From NCBI RefSeq assembly GCF_029892155.1, contig NZ_JARZAG010000031.1, positions 24,208 through 88,207 of the forward strand: DNA of 64,000 bases, given 5' to 3'. The notes under the pieces were generated by a model. The model searched no databases. It saw only the letters and a program-made list of their open reading frames with translations, and was not told the DNA's origin. Source of the stretch: Kitasatospora sp. GAS204B. Its GTDB lineage: Bacteria > Actinomycetota > Actinomycetes > Streptomycetales > Streptomycetaceae. Of the stretch, positions 43,100-51,099 are shown in pieces; positions within the stretch are counted from its first letter, which is position 1, and the number at the start of each line of letters is the position of its first letter. The position numbers were made by a program, and so were the translations under genes.

Positions 43100-43921
43100 G
43101 TGAACGCTTCTCCTCAGACCGCCGTGTCCGCCGACCCCTACGCCGCCGCTCAGACCGCCGCCGCCCGCCTGCGCGAGCTGACCGGTGTCGAGCAGCACGA
43201 CGTCGCCCTGGTGATGGGCTCGGGCTGGGTGCCGGCCGCGGACGCCCTCGGCGAGATCGTGGCCGAGTTCCCGGTCACGGACCTCCCGGGCTTCCCCGCC
43301 CCCGCCGTCGCCGGCCACGCCGGCAAGATCCGCTCGGTGAAGATAGGCGACAAGTTCGCCCTGATCTTCCTCGGCCGCAACCACTACTACGAGGGCCACG
43401 GCGTGGCCACCGTGGTGCACGGGGTGCGCACCGCCGCCGCGGCGGGCTGCGGGACCATCGTGCTGACCAACGGCTGCGGCGGTCTGCGCGAGGGCTGGGT
43501 GCCCGGCCAGCCGGTGCTGATCAGCGACCACATCAACCTGACCGCGGACTCCCCGATCGTCGGCGCCAACTTCGTCGACCTCACCGACCTCTACTCCAAG
43601 CGGCTGCGCGAGCTCTGCCGCGAGGTGGACCCGAGCCTGGACGAGGCCGTCTACGTGCAGTTCCGCGGCCCGCACTACGAGACCCCGGCCGAGGTGCAGA
43701 TGGCCCGGGTGATCGGCGGCGAGCTGGTCGGCATGTCCACCACGCTGGAGGCGATCGCCGCCCGCGAGGCCGGCGCCGAGGTGCTGGGCATCTCGCTGGT
43801 CACCAACCTGGCCGCGGGCATCACCGGCGAGCCGCTGAACCACGCCGAGGTGCTGGAGGCCGGCAAGGCCTCCGCCGAGCGGATGGGCGCGCTGCTGGCG
43901 AAGGTCCTGGAGCGGATCTGA
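43100..43921 (+). CDS. purine-nucleoside phosphorylase
   Basis: A 273-residue trimeric-type PNP that splits purine (deoxy)nucleosides with phosphate. VALVMGSGWVPAADALGEIV, GRNHYYEGHGVATVVHGVRT (phosphate and purine contacts), LTNGCGGLREGWVPGQPVLI, VQFRGPHYETPAEVQMARVI and LVGMSTTLEAIAAREAG are diagnostic. The GTG at 43100 has no RBS, and a TATCCT hexamer ends 7 bases before it, so the mRNA may be leaderless. The phosphosugar mutase next would convert the ribose-1-phosphate product. Confidence 0.95.
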   Translation: MNASPQTAVSADPYAAAQTAAARLRELTGVEQHDVALVMGSGWVPAADALGEIVAEFPVTDLPGFPAPAVAGHAGKIRSVKIGDKFALIFLGRNHYYEGHGVATVVHGVRTAAAAGCGTIVLTNGCGGLREGWVPGQPVLISDHINLTADSPIVGANFVDLTDLYSKRLRELCREVDPSLDEAVYVQFRGPHYETPAEVQMARVIGGELVGMSTTLEAIAAREAGAEVLGISLVTNLAAGITGEPLNHAEVLEAGKASAERMGALLAKVLERI

Positions 43922-43941
43922 CCCCCGCCCCTCGCAGACCC

Positions 43942-43981
43942 GGCCCGGGCGCTCCCCCGCTGCTAACGGGGTGCCCGGGCC
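43942..43981 (+). terminator. hairpin after purine nucleoside phosphorylase gene
   Basis: GGCCCGGGC (43942-43950) pairs with GCCCGGGCC (43973-43981), with inner CCCCG/CGGGG extending the stem. It would reduce read-through into the mutase gene. Confidence 0.7.
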
Positions 43982-43986
43982 GCTCC

Positions 43987-44066
43987 CGTTTCCCGCGTTC
44001 CACCCGTTCCATCCGTTCCACCGTTCGGCCCGTTCCCCTCGTTCCCCGCGTTCCCCTCGTTTCGCA
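43987..44066. repeat. 9-base minisatellite upstream of phosphosugar mutase gene
   Basis: About nine consecutive units of the form CGTTCCNNN (one unit 8 bases) fill the intergenic space, ending 36 bases before the mutase start. It is non-coding and strand-asymmetric (C/T-rich on the plus strand), so it will lie in the mutase mRNA leader if transcription starts upstream. Confidence 0.85.
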
Positions 44067-44102
44067 GACCGACCCCCTACCGGATACCGGAGTAGGCGAC
44101 CC

Positions 44103-45785
44103 ATGGCTCAGGACAGCACCACCGACCTCCTCGCCCGCGCCCGCCAGTGGCTGGCCGAGGACCCCGACGCCGAGACCCGCGAGGAGCTGGCCGCGCTGCT
44201 GGCCACCGCCGAGCAGGGCGAGGCGAGCGCACTGGCCGAGCTGGCCGAGCGGTTCGCCGACCGGCTGCAGTTCGGCACCGCCGGCCTGCGCGGCGAGCTG
44301 GGCGCGGGTCCGATGCGGATGAACCGCGCGGTCGTCATCCGGGCCGCCGCCGGCCTGGCCGCCCACGTACGGGCGGCCGGGGCGGGCGACCTGGTGGTGG
44401 TCGGCTACGACGCCCGCCACAAGTCCTACGACTTCGCCCGTGACACCGCCGCGGTGATGGTCGGCGCCGGCCTGCGCGCCGCGCTGCTGCCGAGCGCGCT
44501 GCCCACCCCGGTGCTCGCCTTCGCGATCCGCCACCTGGGCGCGGCAGCCGGTGTGATGGTGACGGCCAGTCACAACCCGCCGCGCGACAACGGCTACAAG
44601 GTCTACCTCGGCGACGGCTCGCAGATCGTGCCGCCGGCCGACGCCGAGATCGCCGCCGAGATCGACGCGGTGGCCTCGCTGCACGACGTGCCGCTGGCCG
44701 CGGCCGGCTGGCAGGTGCTCGGCGAGGACGTGCTGGACGCCTACCTGGCCCGCGCCGTCACCGTGGTCGACCCCGCCGGGCCGCGCGAGCTGGAGGTGGT
44801 CTACACCCCGATGCACGGCGTGGGCCGCGACACCCTGCTGGCCGCGTTCAAGCAGGCCGGCTTCCCGGCCCCGACCATGGTCGCCGAACAGGCCGAGCCG
44901 GACCCGGAGTTCCCCACCGTCGCGTTCCCCAACCCGGAGGAGCCGGGCGCGATGGACCTGGCCTTCCGCACCGCCGCCGAGCACGCCCCCGACCTGGTGA
45001 TCGCCAACGACCCGGACGCGGACCGCTGCGCGGTGGCGGTGCCGGACACGGCCGCGGCGGCGGGATGGCGGATGCTGCGCGGTGACGAGGTCGGCGCGCT
45101 GCTGGGTGCGGCGCTGGTCGCCAAGGGCGTGACGGGCACCTTCGCCACCACGATCGTCTCCGCCACCCTGCTCGGCCGGATCGCCGAGGCCGCGGGCCTG
45201 GCCTACGAGGAGACGCTGACCGGCTTCAAGTGGCTCTCGCGCACCGAGGGCCTGCGGTACGGCTACGAGGAGGCGCTGGGCTACTGCGTCGACCCCGAGG
45301 GCGTGCGGGACAAGGACGGCATCTCCGCCGCCCTGCTGATCGCCGAGCTGGCCGCCGCGCAGAAGCGGGCCGGACGGACCCTGACCGACCTGCTGGACGA
45401 GCTGGCGCTGACCCACGGCCTGCACGCCACCGACCAGCTCTCCGCCCGGGTCGAGGACCTGTCGCTGATCGCCGACGCGATGGGCCGGCTGCGCGAGCAG
45501 CCGCCCACCGAGCTGGCCGGGCTGCTGGTGGAGCGGGCGGACGACCTGTCGGCCGGTTCGGCCGAGCTGCCGCCGACCGACGGGCTGCGCTACTACCTGG
45601 CCGGGCAGCCGGTGCGCTCGGCGCGGATCGTGGTGCGGCCCTCCGGGACCGAGCCGAAGCTGAAGTGCTACCTGGAGGTCGTGCTGCCGGTCGCCTCGGC
45701 CGCCGAGCTGCCGGCGACCCGGACGCGGGCCACCGAGCTGCTGGCCGCGCTCAAGCGGGACCTGGCGGCGGCCGCCGGGATCTGA
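44103..45785 (+). CDS. phospho-sugar mutase (phosphoglucomutase/phosphopentomutase type)
   Basis: A 560-residue alpha-D-phosphohexomutase superfamily enzyme. FGTAGLRGELGAGPMRMNRA is the substrate loop. The phospho-Ser is in VMVTASHNPPRDNGYKVYLG. Metal-binding DxDxDR is in IANDPDADRCAVAV. GFKWLSRTEGLRYGYEEALG is the sugar-binding loop, and RIVVRPSGTEPKLKCYLEVV the phosphate loop. The size and motifs match the PGM2/YhxB group that includes phosphopentomutases, consistent with the PNP just upstream. GGAG precedes the ATG. Confidence 0.92.
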   Translation: MAQDSTTDLLARARQWLAEDPDAETREELAALLATAEQGEASALAELAERFADRLQFGTAGLRGELGAGPMRMNRAVVIRAAAGLAAHVRAAGAGDLVVVGYDARHKSYDFARDTAAVMVGAGLRAALLPSALPTPVLAFAIRHLGAAAGVMVTASHNPPRDNGYKVYLGDGSQIVPPADAEIAAEIDAVASLHDVPLAAAGWQVLGEDVLDAYLARAVTVVDPAGPRELEVVYTPMHGVGRDTLLAAFKQAGFPAPTMVAEQAEPDPEFPTVAFPNPEEPGAMDLAFRTAAEHAPDLVIANDPDADRCAVAVPDTAAAAGWRMLRGDEVGALLGAALVAKGVTGTFATTIVSATLLGRIAEAAGLAYEETLTGFKWLSRTEGLRYGYEEALGYCVDPEGVRDKDGISAALLIAELAAAQKRAGRTLTDLLDELALTHGLHATDQLSARVEDLSLIADAMGRLREQPPTELAGLLVERADDLSAGSAELPPTDGLRYYLAGQPVRSARIVVRPSGTEPKLKCYLEVVLPVASAAELPATRTRATELLAALKRDLAAAAGI

Positions 45786-45808
45786 CCCGCAGCCGCTGCC
45801 CGAAGACC

Positions 45809-45845
45809 AGAGGGGCCCGCGACCGAACCGGTCGCGGGCCCCTCT
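45809..45845. terminator. strong bidirectional terminator after phosphosugar mutase
   Basis: AGAGGGGCCCGCGACCG (45809-45825), loop AAC, and the exact complement (45829-45845): a perfect 17-bp stem between convergent genes. Confidence 0.92.
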
Positions 45846-45856
45846 CGTCTGAGCTC

Positions 45857-46537
45857 TCAGGTGGTGGTCAGCGCCACCAGCGCGACCAGCCCCGCCAGCG
45901 TCGGCGCGATCACCCACCAGCACCAGCCGACCGTGACCTCACCCTTCGCGGTGGGACGCACCCCGTTGGTCCTGGCCTTCTCGCGCAACAGGTCCATCAC
46001 CTGGTCGGCCCAGGCCCGGTTGGAGTCCGGCGCACCGGGCACCACGGTGCGCGGCGGCTTGGGGAGCATGCCGAGCCGCGGCGTGCGCGGGCTCTCGGTG
46101 ACGGCGGCCCTGGAGGCGTACCGGTTCGCCTTGTTCCGCTGGCGCAGCGAGACCGGCACCGCCCACATCTGGTACGTCTTGCCGCCGGCCAGCAACTCGG
46201 CCGAGAAGCCCGCGCGCAGCGCCTCCACCTGCGCCCACGGCACCACGATGGTGCGCAGCGGGTTGCGGACCACCACCCGGTCCTCACCGGCCGAGACCGA
46301 CGGACGCAGGGTGTAGGCGATCACCGGGAAGGCGAACAGCGGGGCGCAGGCCAGCGCGATCCACGGGGTCTTGCCGCTGCTGGTCAGCATGGCGTCGACA
46401 ATCAGCCAGCCGGCGATCGCGAGCAGCAGAACGCCGGAGACGATGCCGGGGGTCGAGCGGAAGACGTGATCGGCGTACTTCGGCCCGTCGGCGGGGGCGG
46501 CAGAACCCGGGTGGGGCGTGCCGGCGGTATCGGTCAT
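45857..46537 (-). CDS. PH-domain membrane protein
   Basis: A 226-residue protein with two membrane helices near the N-terminus (GIVSGVLLLAIAGWLIVDAM and IALACAPLFAFPVIAYTLRP), then a bacterial PH-like beta domain (DRVVVRNPLRTIVVPWAQVE, AVPVSLRQRNKANRY), a flexible Pro/Arg region, and a C-terminal helix (WVIAPTLAGLVALVALTTT). Such proteins are common streptomycete membrane proteins of unknown role. The ATG at 46537 is supported by the Asp/Thr-rich start; longer upstream frame is non-coding in character. Confidence 0.78.
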   Translation of the reverse strand: MTDTAGTPHPGSAAPADGPKYADHVFRSTPGIVSGVLLLAIAGWLIVDAMLTSSGKTPWIALACAPLFAFPVIAYTLRPSVSAGEDRVVVRNPLRTIVVPWAQVEALRAGFSAELLAGGKTYQMWAVPVSLRQRNKANRYASRAAVTESPRTPRLGMLPKPPRTVVPGAPDSNRAWADQVMDLLREKARTNGVRPTAKGEVTVGWCWWVIAPTLAGLVALVALTTT

Positions 46538-46900
46538 GCTGCGATTCTGCCCCATCGACCTGCCCGCACCCCTGGTCACAAACGTCACTTTTAGGCCGCA
46601 ACCCGGGGCCGCCGCCGTTCCCACCAGGCGAGTGCCGGTCAACCGGCGGCCGATTCCCGGGCGGCAACAATTTGCCGCAAGTTTCAGCAACTTCTTGCCA
46701 TCCTCTTGACGCCGCCCGCGCACCGGCGGGATGGTCTAGCGCGCGGTGCACCCCGACGGCCTTGCCAGCCGCCCCGACGCCCCGCCCCACCCCCCATCGG
46801 TACCCGCCGTCCACCCGAGCCCCACCCCCGCCCGGCGCAGCCCCGCGAACCTGCGCCGCCGGTCCTCGGCGGGACGGCCCGCCCCCCGGGAGTCATCCCC
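46538..46900 (+). other. amylase upstream region
   Basis: A 363-base region without a gene. At 46661-46678 is an inverted repeat GCGGCAA-CAAT-TTGCCGC, followed by TTGC/GCAA-containing sequence up to 46700 (GCAACTTCTTGCC). Streptomycete amylase promoters are typically controlled through TTGC/GCAA-type repeats by a LacI-family maltose repressor, so this is a plausible operator region. TTGACG at 46706-46711 could be a -35, with GATGGT about 18 bases downstream as a weak -10. The leader to the ATG would be about 160 bases. Confidence 0.5.
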
Positions 46901-48700
46901 ATGAGACTGCTCCGACGAGACCGGACCAGCCGCTCCGCCGCCTTGGCCGCCGCCACCCTGGTTGCCGGCGCCCTGCTGCCGCTCACCCTCCAGGGCACGG
47001 CGCACGCCGCCGCGAACCCGAACGGCGGCGACGTGATCGCCAACCTCTTCGAATGGAACTGGTCCTCGGTCGCCAACGAGTGCACCACGGTGCTCGGCCC
47101 CAAGGGCTACGGCGCCGTCCAGGTCGCCCCGCCCGAGGACTCGATCCGCCTGGCGGGCAGCACCCACGCCTGGTGGGACGTCTACCAGCCGGTCGCCTAC
47201 GACCTGAACAGCCGGATGGGCACCGAGGCCCAGTTCGCCCAGATGGTCACCGCCTGCCACAACGCCGGCGTCAAGGTCTACGCCGACGCGGTGCTCAACC
47301 ACACCGCCGGTGCCAACCAGACCAGCACCGACTCCTACGGCGGCGCGAGCTTCAACCCGGCGACGTTCACGTACACCAACGTCCCGTACGACAGCTCGGA
47401 CTTCCACTTCTCGCCGCCCTGCCCCAACGCGGACCTGAGCATCAGCGACTGGAACAACGTCCAGCAGGTGCAGGAGTGCGAACTCTCCTCGCTCTCCGAC
47501 CTCTACACCGAGAAGGACGACGTCCGCGCCAAGCTGGCCGGCTACCTGAACAAGCTGGTCGGCTACGGCGTCGACGGCTTCCGGATGGACGCCGCCAAGC
47601 ACATCGCGCAGGCCGACATGGCCGACATCCTCAGCCGGGTGAACAACACCGCCTGGACGGGCAGCCGCCCGTACGTCTACCAGGAGGTGATACCCGGCAG
47701 CAGCGGCCAGTTGGCGCCCAGCGCCTTCGAGGGCAACGGCAGCGTGATCGAGTTCACCTACGCCTACGACCTGAAGAGCCAGTTCACCGGCAGCATCGCC
47801 AACCTCAAGACCTTCGGGCAGAGTTGGGGCATCGAGCCGAGCAACCTGTCCTCGGTGATGGTGGCCAACCACGACACCGAGCGCAGCGGCCAGACGCTGA
47901 GCTACAAGGACGGCAGCAAGTACACCCTGGCCACGCTCTTCGAACTGGCCTGGGGCTACGGAACGCCGCAGGTCTACTCCGGCTTCACCTTCGGCACCAG
48001 CGACCAGTCGCCGCCGGCCGACGGCAACGGCTACGTCACCGCGACCGACTGCACGACCGGCGCGTGGACCTGCACCGACCGCAACCAGGGCATCGCCAAC
48101 ATGGTCGGCTGGCACAACGCCGCCCAGGGCCAGGCGGTGGCCAACTGGTGGGACAACGGCGGCAACGCCATCGCCTTCAGCCGGGGCGACGCGGCCTGGG
48201 TCTCCATCAACAACGGTTCCGCCGCAGTGACCCAGACCTTCGAGACCGGCCTGCCGGCCGGGACGTACTGCGACGTCATCCACGGCGACCAGACGGCCGG
48301 CGGCGGCTGCACCGGCCCGACGGTGACGGTCGGTGCCACCGGCCAGGCCACCGTGACGGTGGGCGCCGGTGACGCGGTGGCGCTGTACCCGGCGAGCAGG
48401 CCGGCCGGCACCGTGGGCGAGACCTTCAACGAGAACAAGACCACGGTCTTCGGGCAGAACGTCTACCTGGTCGGCTCGATCCCCACGCTCGGCAACTGGG
48501 ACCCGAACGCCGCGATCCCGCTCTCCTCGGCGAACTACCCGGTCTGGGGCGGCACCGTGAGCCTGCCCGCGAACACCGCGTTCCAGTACAAGTACCTCTT
48601 CAAGGACGCTTCGGGGAACGTCACTTGGGAGTCCGGCAGCAACCACGGCGCCGCCACCGGCTCGTCCGGCGGCACGCTGAACGACACCTGGCAGCAGTAG
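46901..48700 (+). CDS. secreted alpha-amylase, GH13 with C-terminal CBM20
   Basis: A 599-residue extracellular endo-amylase. A signal peptide (RR-containing n-region, hydrophobic core, cleavage after AHA near residue 37) precedes the GH13 barrel. Motifs are VYADAVLNH (region I, 126-134), VDGFRMDAAKH with nucleophile D230, VYQEVIPG with acid/base E262, and VANHDTER with D325. Region C follows, and residues from about 500 form a starch-binding CBM20 (VFGQNVYLVGSIPTLGNWDP, FQYKYLFKD). Cysteine pairs fit streptomycete amylases. GGGAG precedes the ATG. It is monocistronic, with a hairpin after the stop. Confidence 0.96.
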   Translation: MRLLRRDRTSRSAALAAATLVAGALLPLTLQGTAHAAANPNGGDVIANLFEWNWSSVANECTTVLGPKGYGAVQVAPPEDSIRLAGSTHAWWDVYQPVAYDLNSRMGTEAQFAQMVTACHNAGVKVYADAVLNHTAGANQTSTDSYGGASFNPATFTYTNVPYDSSDFHFSPPCPNADLSISDWNNVQQVQECELSSLSDLYTEKDDVRAKLAGYLNKLVGYGVDGFRMDAAKHIAQADMADILSRVNNTAWTGSRPYVYQEVIPGSSGQLAPSAFEGNGSVIEFTYAYDLKSQFTGSIANLKTFGQSWGIEPSNLSSVMVANHDTERSGQTLSYKDGSKYTLATLFELAWGYGTPQVYSGFTFGTSDQSPPADGNGYVTATDCTTGAWTCTDRNQGIANMVGWHNAAQGQAVANWWDNGGNAIAFSRGDAAWVSINNGSAAVTQTFETGLPAGTYCDVIHGDQTAGGGCTGPTVTVGATGQATVTVGAGDAVALYPASRPAGTVGETFNENKTTVFGQNVYLVGSIPTLGNWDPNAAIPLSSANYPVWGGTVSLPANTAFQYKYLFKDASGNVTWESGSNHGAATGSSGGTLNDTWQQ

Positions 48701-48717
48701 CCGAGCCCGCCCCCGCC

Positions 48718-48748
48718 GAGCGCCGGTCCCCCTGGGGGGCCGGCGCTC
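48718..48748 (+). terminator. terminator after alpha-amylase gene
   Basis: GAGCGCCGG (48718-48726), then CCCC pairing with GGGG, and CCGGCGCTC (48740-48748), with a one-base bulge, 18 bases beyond the stop. Confidence 0.75.
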
Positions 48749-48996
48749 AGCCGTTCGGCCTCCACCTCGCGCAGCGCGCCCGGGCCGGCGGCCTCGCAAC
48801 GCCCCGGAAAAACGCCGGAATGGCCGTTCGGCGGATATGACGTCGAACGGGTTGGGGACTTCCTTAAGCACTTTCCGGACCGGCGTGAACCCCGCCGAAC
48901 GGCGGGGGGAGAATCATTCCGGAAGCCGATGACAGCCGCAGCCAATTCCCCACCGGAAGGGCGGACGACGGCGCCACCCGAACCCGTTTGGTTAAA

Positions 48997-49311
48997 TCAG
49001 TTGCCTTGATCGATAAGTGTGCGGACGAGCCCGGCGGCCTCCTTGAGGCTCAGGCCCTGGTGCGCCGAACGCAGCTCGCGCACCGCCTTCACCTCCGCCG
49101 TGCGGGGATCCACCCCGGCGGTCGCCAGGACCTTTCGGGCCCATTCCGGATCGACCGGTCCGCTGGTCGGGCCGAACCCGTCCAGGATCTCCAACGCACG
49201 GCGCAGGCCGGGGCGTTCTTCCTGGTCGGCCTCGATCAGTGCCCGCTCCAGGGCCTGCCTGACGGGATCCAGGCGAACCTGGTGGGGACGGTTGGGCAGG
49301 GGAAAGAACAT
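48997..49311 (-). CDS. small protein with ribosomal L7/L12-like C-terminal segment
   Basis: A 104-residue protein beginning MFFPLPNRPHQVRLDPVRQA. Residues 15-60 are helical and charged (RQALERALIEADQEERPGLR). The C-terminal part AEVKAVRELRSAHQGLSLKE, continuing AAGLVRTLIDQ, resembles the L7/L12 C-terminal helix pair (KVIKxVRExTGLGLKEAKxLV). Single-domain proteins of this kind are frequent in streptomycetes; whether they touch ribosomes is unknown. GGAGGG lies 9 bases before the ATG at 49311; an earlier start would add 13 residues. It is divergent from the LuxR-like gene. Confidence 0.72.
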   Translation of the reverse strand: MFFPLPNRPHQVRLDPVRQALERALIEADQEERPGLRRALEILDGFGPTSGPVDPEWARKVLATAGVDPRTAEVKAVRELRSAHQGLSLKEAAGLVRTLIDQGN

Positions 49312-49493
49312 CGGACGAGTCCCTCCGTCGAATCGGTCCGGATCAGCCACTGGCGGCCGCGGAACACACCCTACGACTGTCGCGACCTCGGCGGCTATAA
49401 ACCTGGGGAAACATCGCTTACCATCCTTGGCGTAGGAGAATTCACAGCACCACCGTGACGATCCAGCAGTGCGCCAGTCCTATCGGGGGATAG

Positions 49494-50195
49494 ATGCCGT
49501 ACCTTGACATGTCGCAGGACGACCACCGAACCATCGTTTCGGACGGTCCCGGGCCCCAGCTGGCCAGAAGGTACGGGCCGGTCGAGGTCCGTGGCCAAAT
49601 AGAGGATCTGGTCTTCTTCACCCACCACGAACTGCTCATCGCCGAACACCTCGACCGGGTGTCGCCTTCCTATCTGGAGTTCCACCAGTACCTGGTGCTG
49701 CGCAGCCTGCGCCGCGGCCTCACCACCCGCTTCCTGCTGAGCATGGGCTCGCTGGAGGACGCCCTGACCCTCGCCTTCCTGCGCCGGATCAGGGCGCAGG
49801 GAGCGCAGATCCGTCTGGTGCCCGAGCTCGACCGCACCCTGCTGATCTGCGACGGGCGGGCGGCACTGACCGCCACCGACCCGCGCGACCCCGACTCCGG
49901 GGCCATCCTCACCGAGGAGCCCGGACTGGTCTCCGGGATGAGCGCGCTGTTCCGGCTGGCCTGGGAGCGCGCGGCCGAGTTCGACGCGGTGATCGAGCGG
50001 CGCGACGCGCTGCCACCGGAGGACCTGGACCTGCTGGCCCTGCTGCTGCGCCCGGGCAAGGACGCCTCCCGGGCCCGGCAGGCGGGCGTCTCGCTGCGGA
50101 CCTTCCACCGGCGGGTCGCCGACCTCTACCAGCGGCTCGGGGCCGGCAACCGCACCGAGGCGGCGCTCATCGCCCGCGACCACGGCCTGTCCTGA
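49494..50195 (+). CDS. LuxR-like transcriptional regulator, putative cluster regulator
   Basis: A 233-residue protein. Residues 25-150 resemble the phospholipase D-like/TrmB-type sensing domains in many streptomycete LuxR-like regulators (EDLVFFTHHELLIAEHLDRV, RRIRAQGAQIRLVPELDRTL). Residues 165-233 form a helix-turn-helix (DLDLLALLLRPGKDASRARQ, then AGVSLRTFHRRVADLYQRL, GAGNRTEAALIARDHGL). It lies at the left edge of the lanthipeptide-like cluster and converges with its ABC transporter, so a pathway role is likely but not proven. ATG at 49494 follows GGGG, a plausible RBS. Confidence 0.78.
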   Translation: MPYLDMSQDDHRTIVSDGPGPQLARRYGPVEVRGQIEDLVFFTHHELLIAEHLDRVSPSYLEFHQYLVLRSLRRGLTTRFLLSMGSLEDALTLAFLRRIRAQGAQIRLVPELDRTLLICDGRAALTATDPRDPDSGAILTEEPGLVSGMSALFRLAWERAAEFDAVIERRDALPPEDLDLLALLLRPGKDASRARQAGVSLRTFHRRVADLYQRLGAGNRTEAALIARDHGLS

Positions 50196-50216
50196 CGGAC
50201 CGCCGCCCCAGGTCCT

Positions 50217-50252
50217 GGGCGGTGGCCTGCCGGGTACGGCAGGCCACCGCCC
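50217..50252. terminator. bidirectional terminator between regulator and ABC permease genes
   Basis: GGGCGGTGGCCTGCCG (50217-50232), loop GGTA, and its exact complement (50237-50252): a perfect 16-bp stem between convergent stops. Confidence 0.9.
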
Positions 50253-50259
50253 CCACTGG

Positions 50260-51099
50260 TCAGTAGGCGGTCTTGGCCAGCCGCTTCTGCTCGCGCTCCG
50301 AGAGGCTGCTGCCGGACTCCCGGCGGGCCATCCGGCGCAGCAGCCGGGGCGCCAGCAGGAAGCCCGCCAGCATCCAGCCGGCCAGCATCGAGGCGGTGCC
50401 GAGGTGCTGCCAGCTGTCGGAGACCTCCAGGGCCTTGGCCCCGTCGGGCAGCAGCGCCGAGCGCACCCCCTGGGCGATCCAGCGCAGCGGGAAGACCGAG
50501 GCGAGATCGCGCACCCCCGCCGGCAGGTTCCGCAGCGGTGCGAAGGCGCCGGAGATGAACATCAGCCCGACCATCGGCATCATGTAGAGCGCCAGCGCCT
50601 CCCGGGCCGGCGGCAGCACCGAGCCGACCACCGCCCCCATCGGGACGACCGCGGCGATCCCCAGCACCAGCACCCAGACCAGCGTCAGCCACTGCCCCGG
50701 GCTCTGCGGCAGCTGCGCGTGCAGCAGCAACGCGCCGCCGAAGAGCAGCAGCACGATCGAGGCCGCCATGGTGGCCAGCACGAAGAGGGTCTTGCCGACC
50801 AAGTACGCCGTCATGGCGCCGGGTACCCCGCGCAGCCGCAGCAGCGTGCCGTCCTCCCGGTCGCCGAAGAGGAACTGCGGGACCGTCATCAGGCCGAACA
50901 TGAAGATGGTGGAGGCGATGCCGCCGGCCAGGCTCAGCTGGGTCAGGCCGCCGCCGGACCCGTGGGTGCCCGAGCGCCAGTAGGAGACGCCGAGGAAGAC
51001 CAGCGGCGTCGACAGGTAGGTGTACAGGTCCTTGCGGCTGCGCAGGATCTGGCGCAGCTCGATCGCGCCGCGGCGCAGACCCAGGGCGAGCGGGTTCAC
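50260..51099 (-). CDS. ABC-2 type transporter permease
   Basis: A 279-residue permease with six predicted membrane segments, including LSLAGGIASTIFMFGLMTVP, LVGKTLFVLATMAASIVLLL and LVWVLVLGIAAVVPMGAVVG. The ABC2_membrane signature region is near FISGAFAPLRNLPAGVRDLA, which ends in FPLRWIAQGVRSALL. It pairs with the ATPase directly upstream: the GTG start overlaps the ATPase stop (GTGA). Such exporters often give self-resistance to, or export, peptide natural products. Confidence 0.9.
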   Translation of the reverse strand: MNPLALGLRRGAIELRQILRSRKDLYTYLSTPLVFLGVSYWRSGTHGSGGGLTQLSLAGGIASTIFMFGLMTVPQFLFGDREDGTLLRLRGVPGAMTAYLVGKTLFVLATMAASIVLLLFGGALLLHAQLPQSPGQWLTLVWVLVLGIAAVVPMGAVVGSVLPPAREALALYMMPMVGLMFISGAFAPLRNLPAGVRDLASVFPLRWIAQGVRSALLPDGAKALEVSDSWQHLGTASMLAGWMLAGFLLAPRLLRRMARRESGSSLSEREQKRLAKTAY

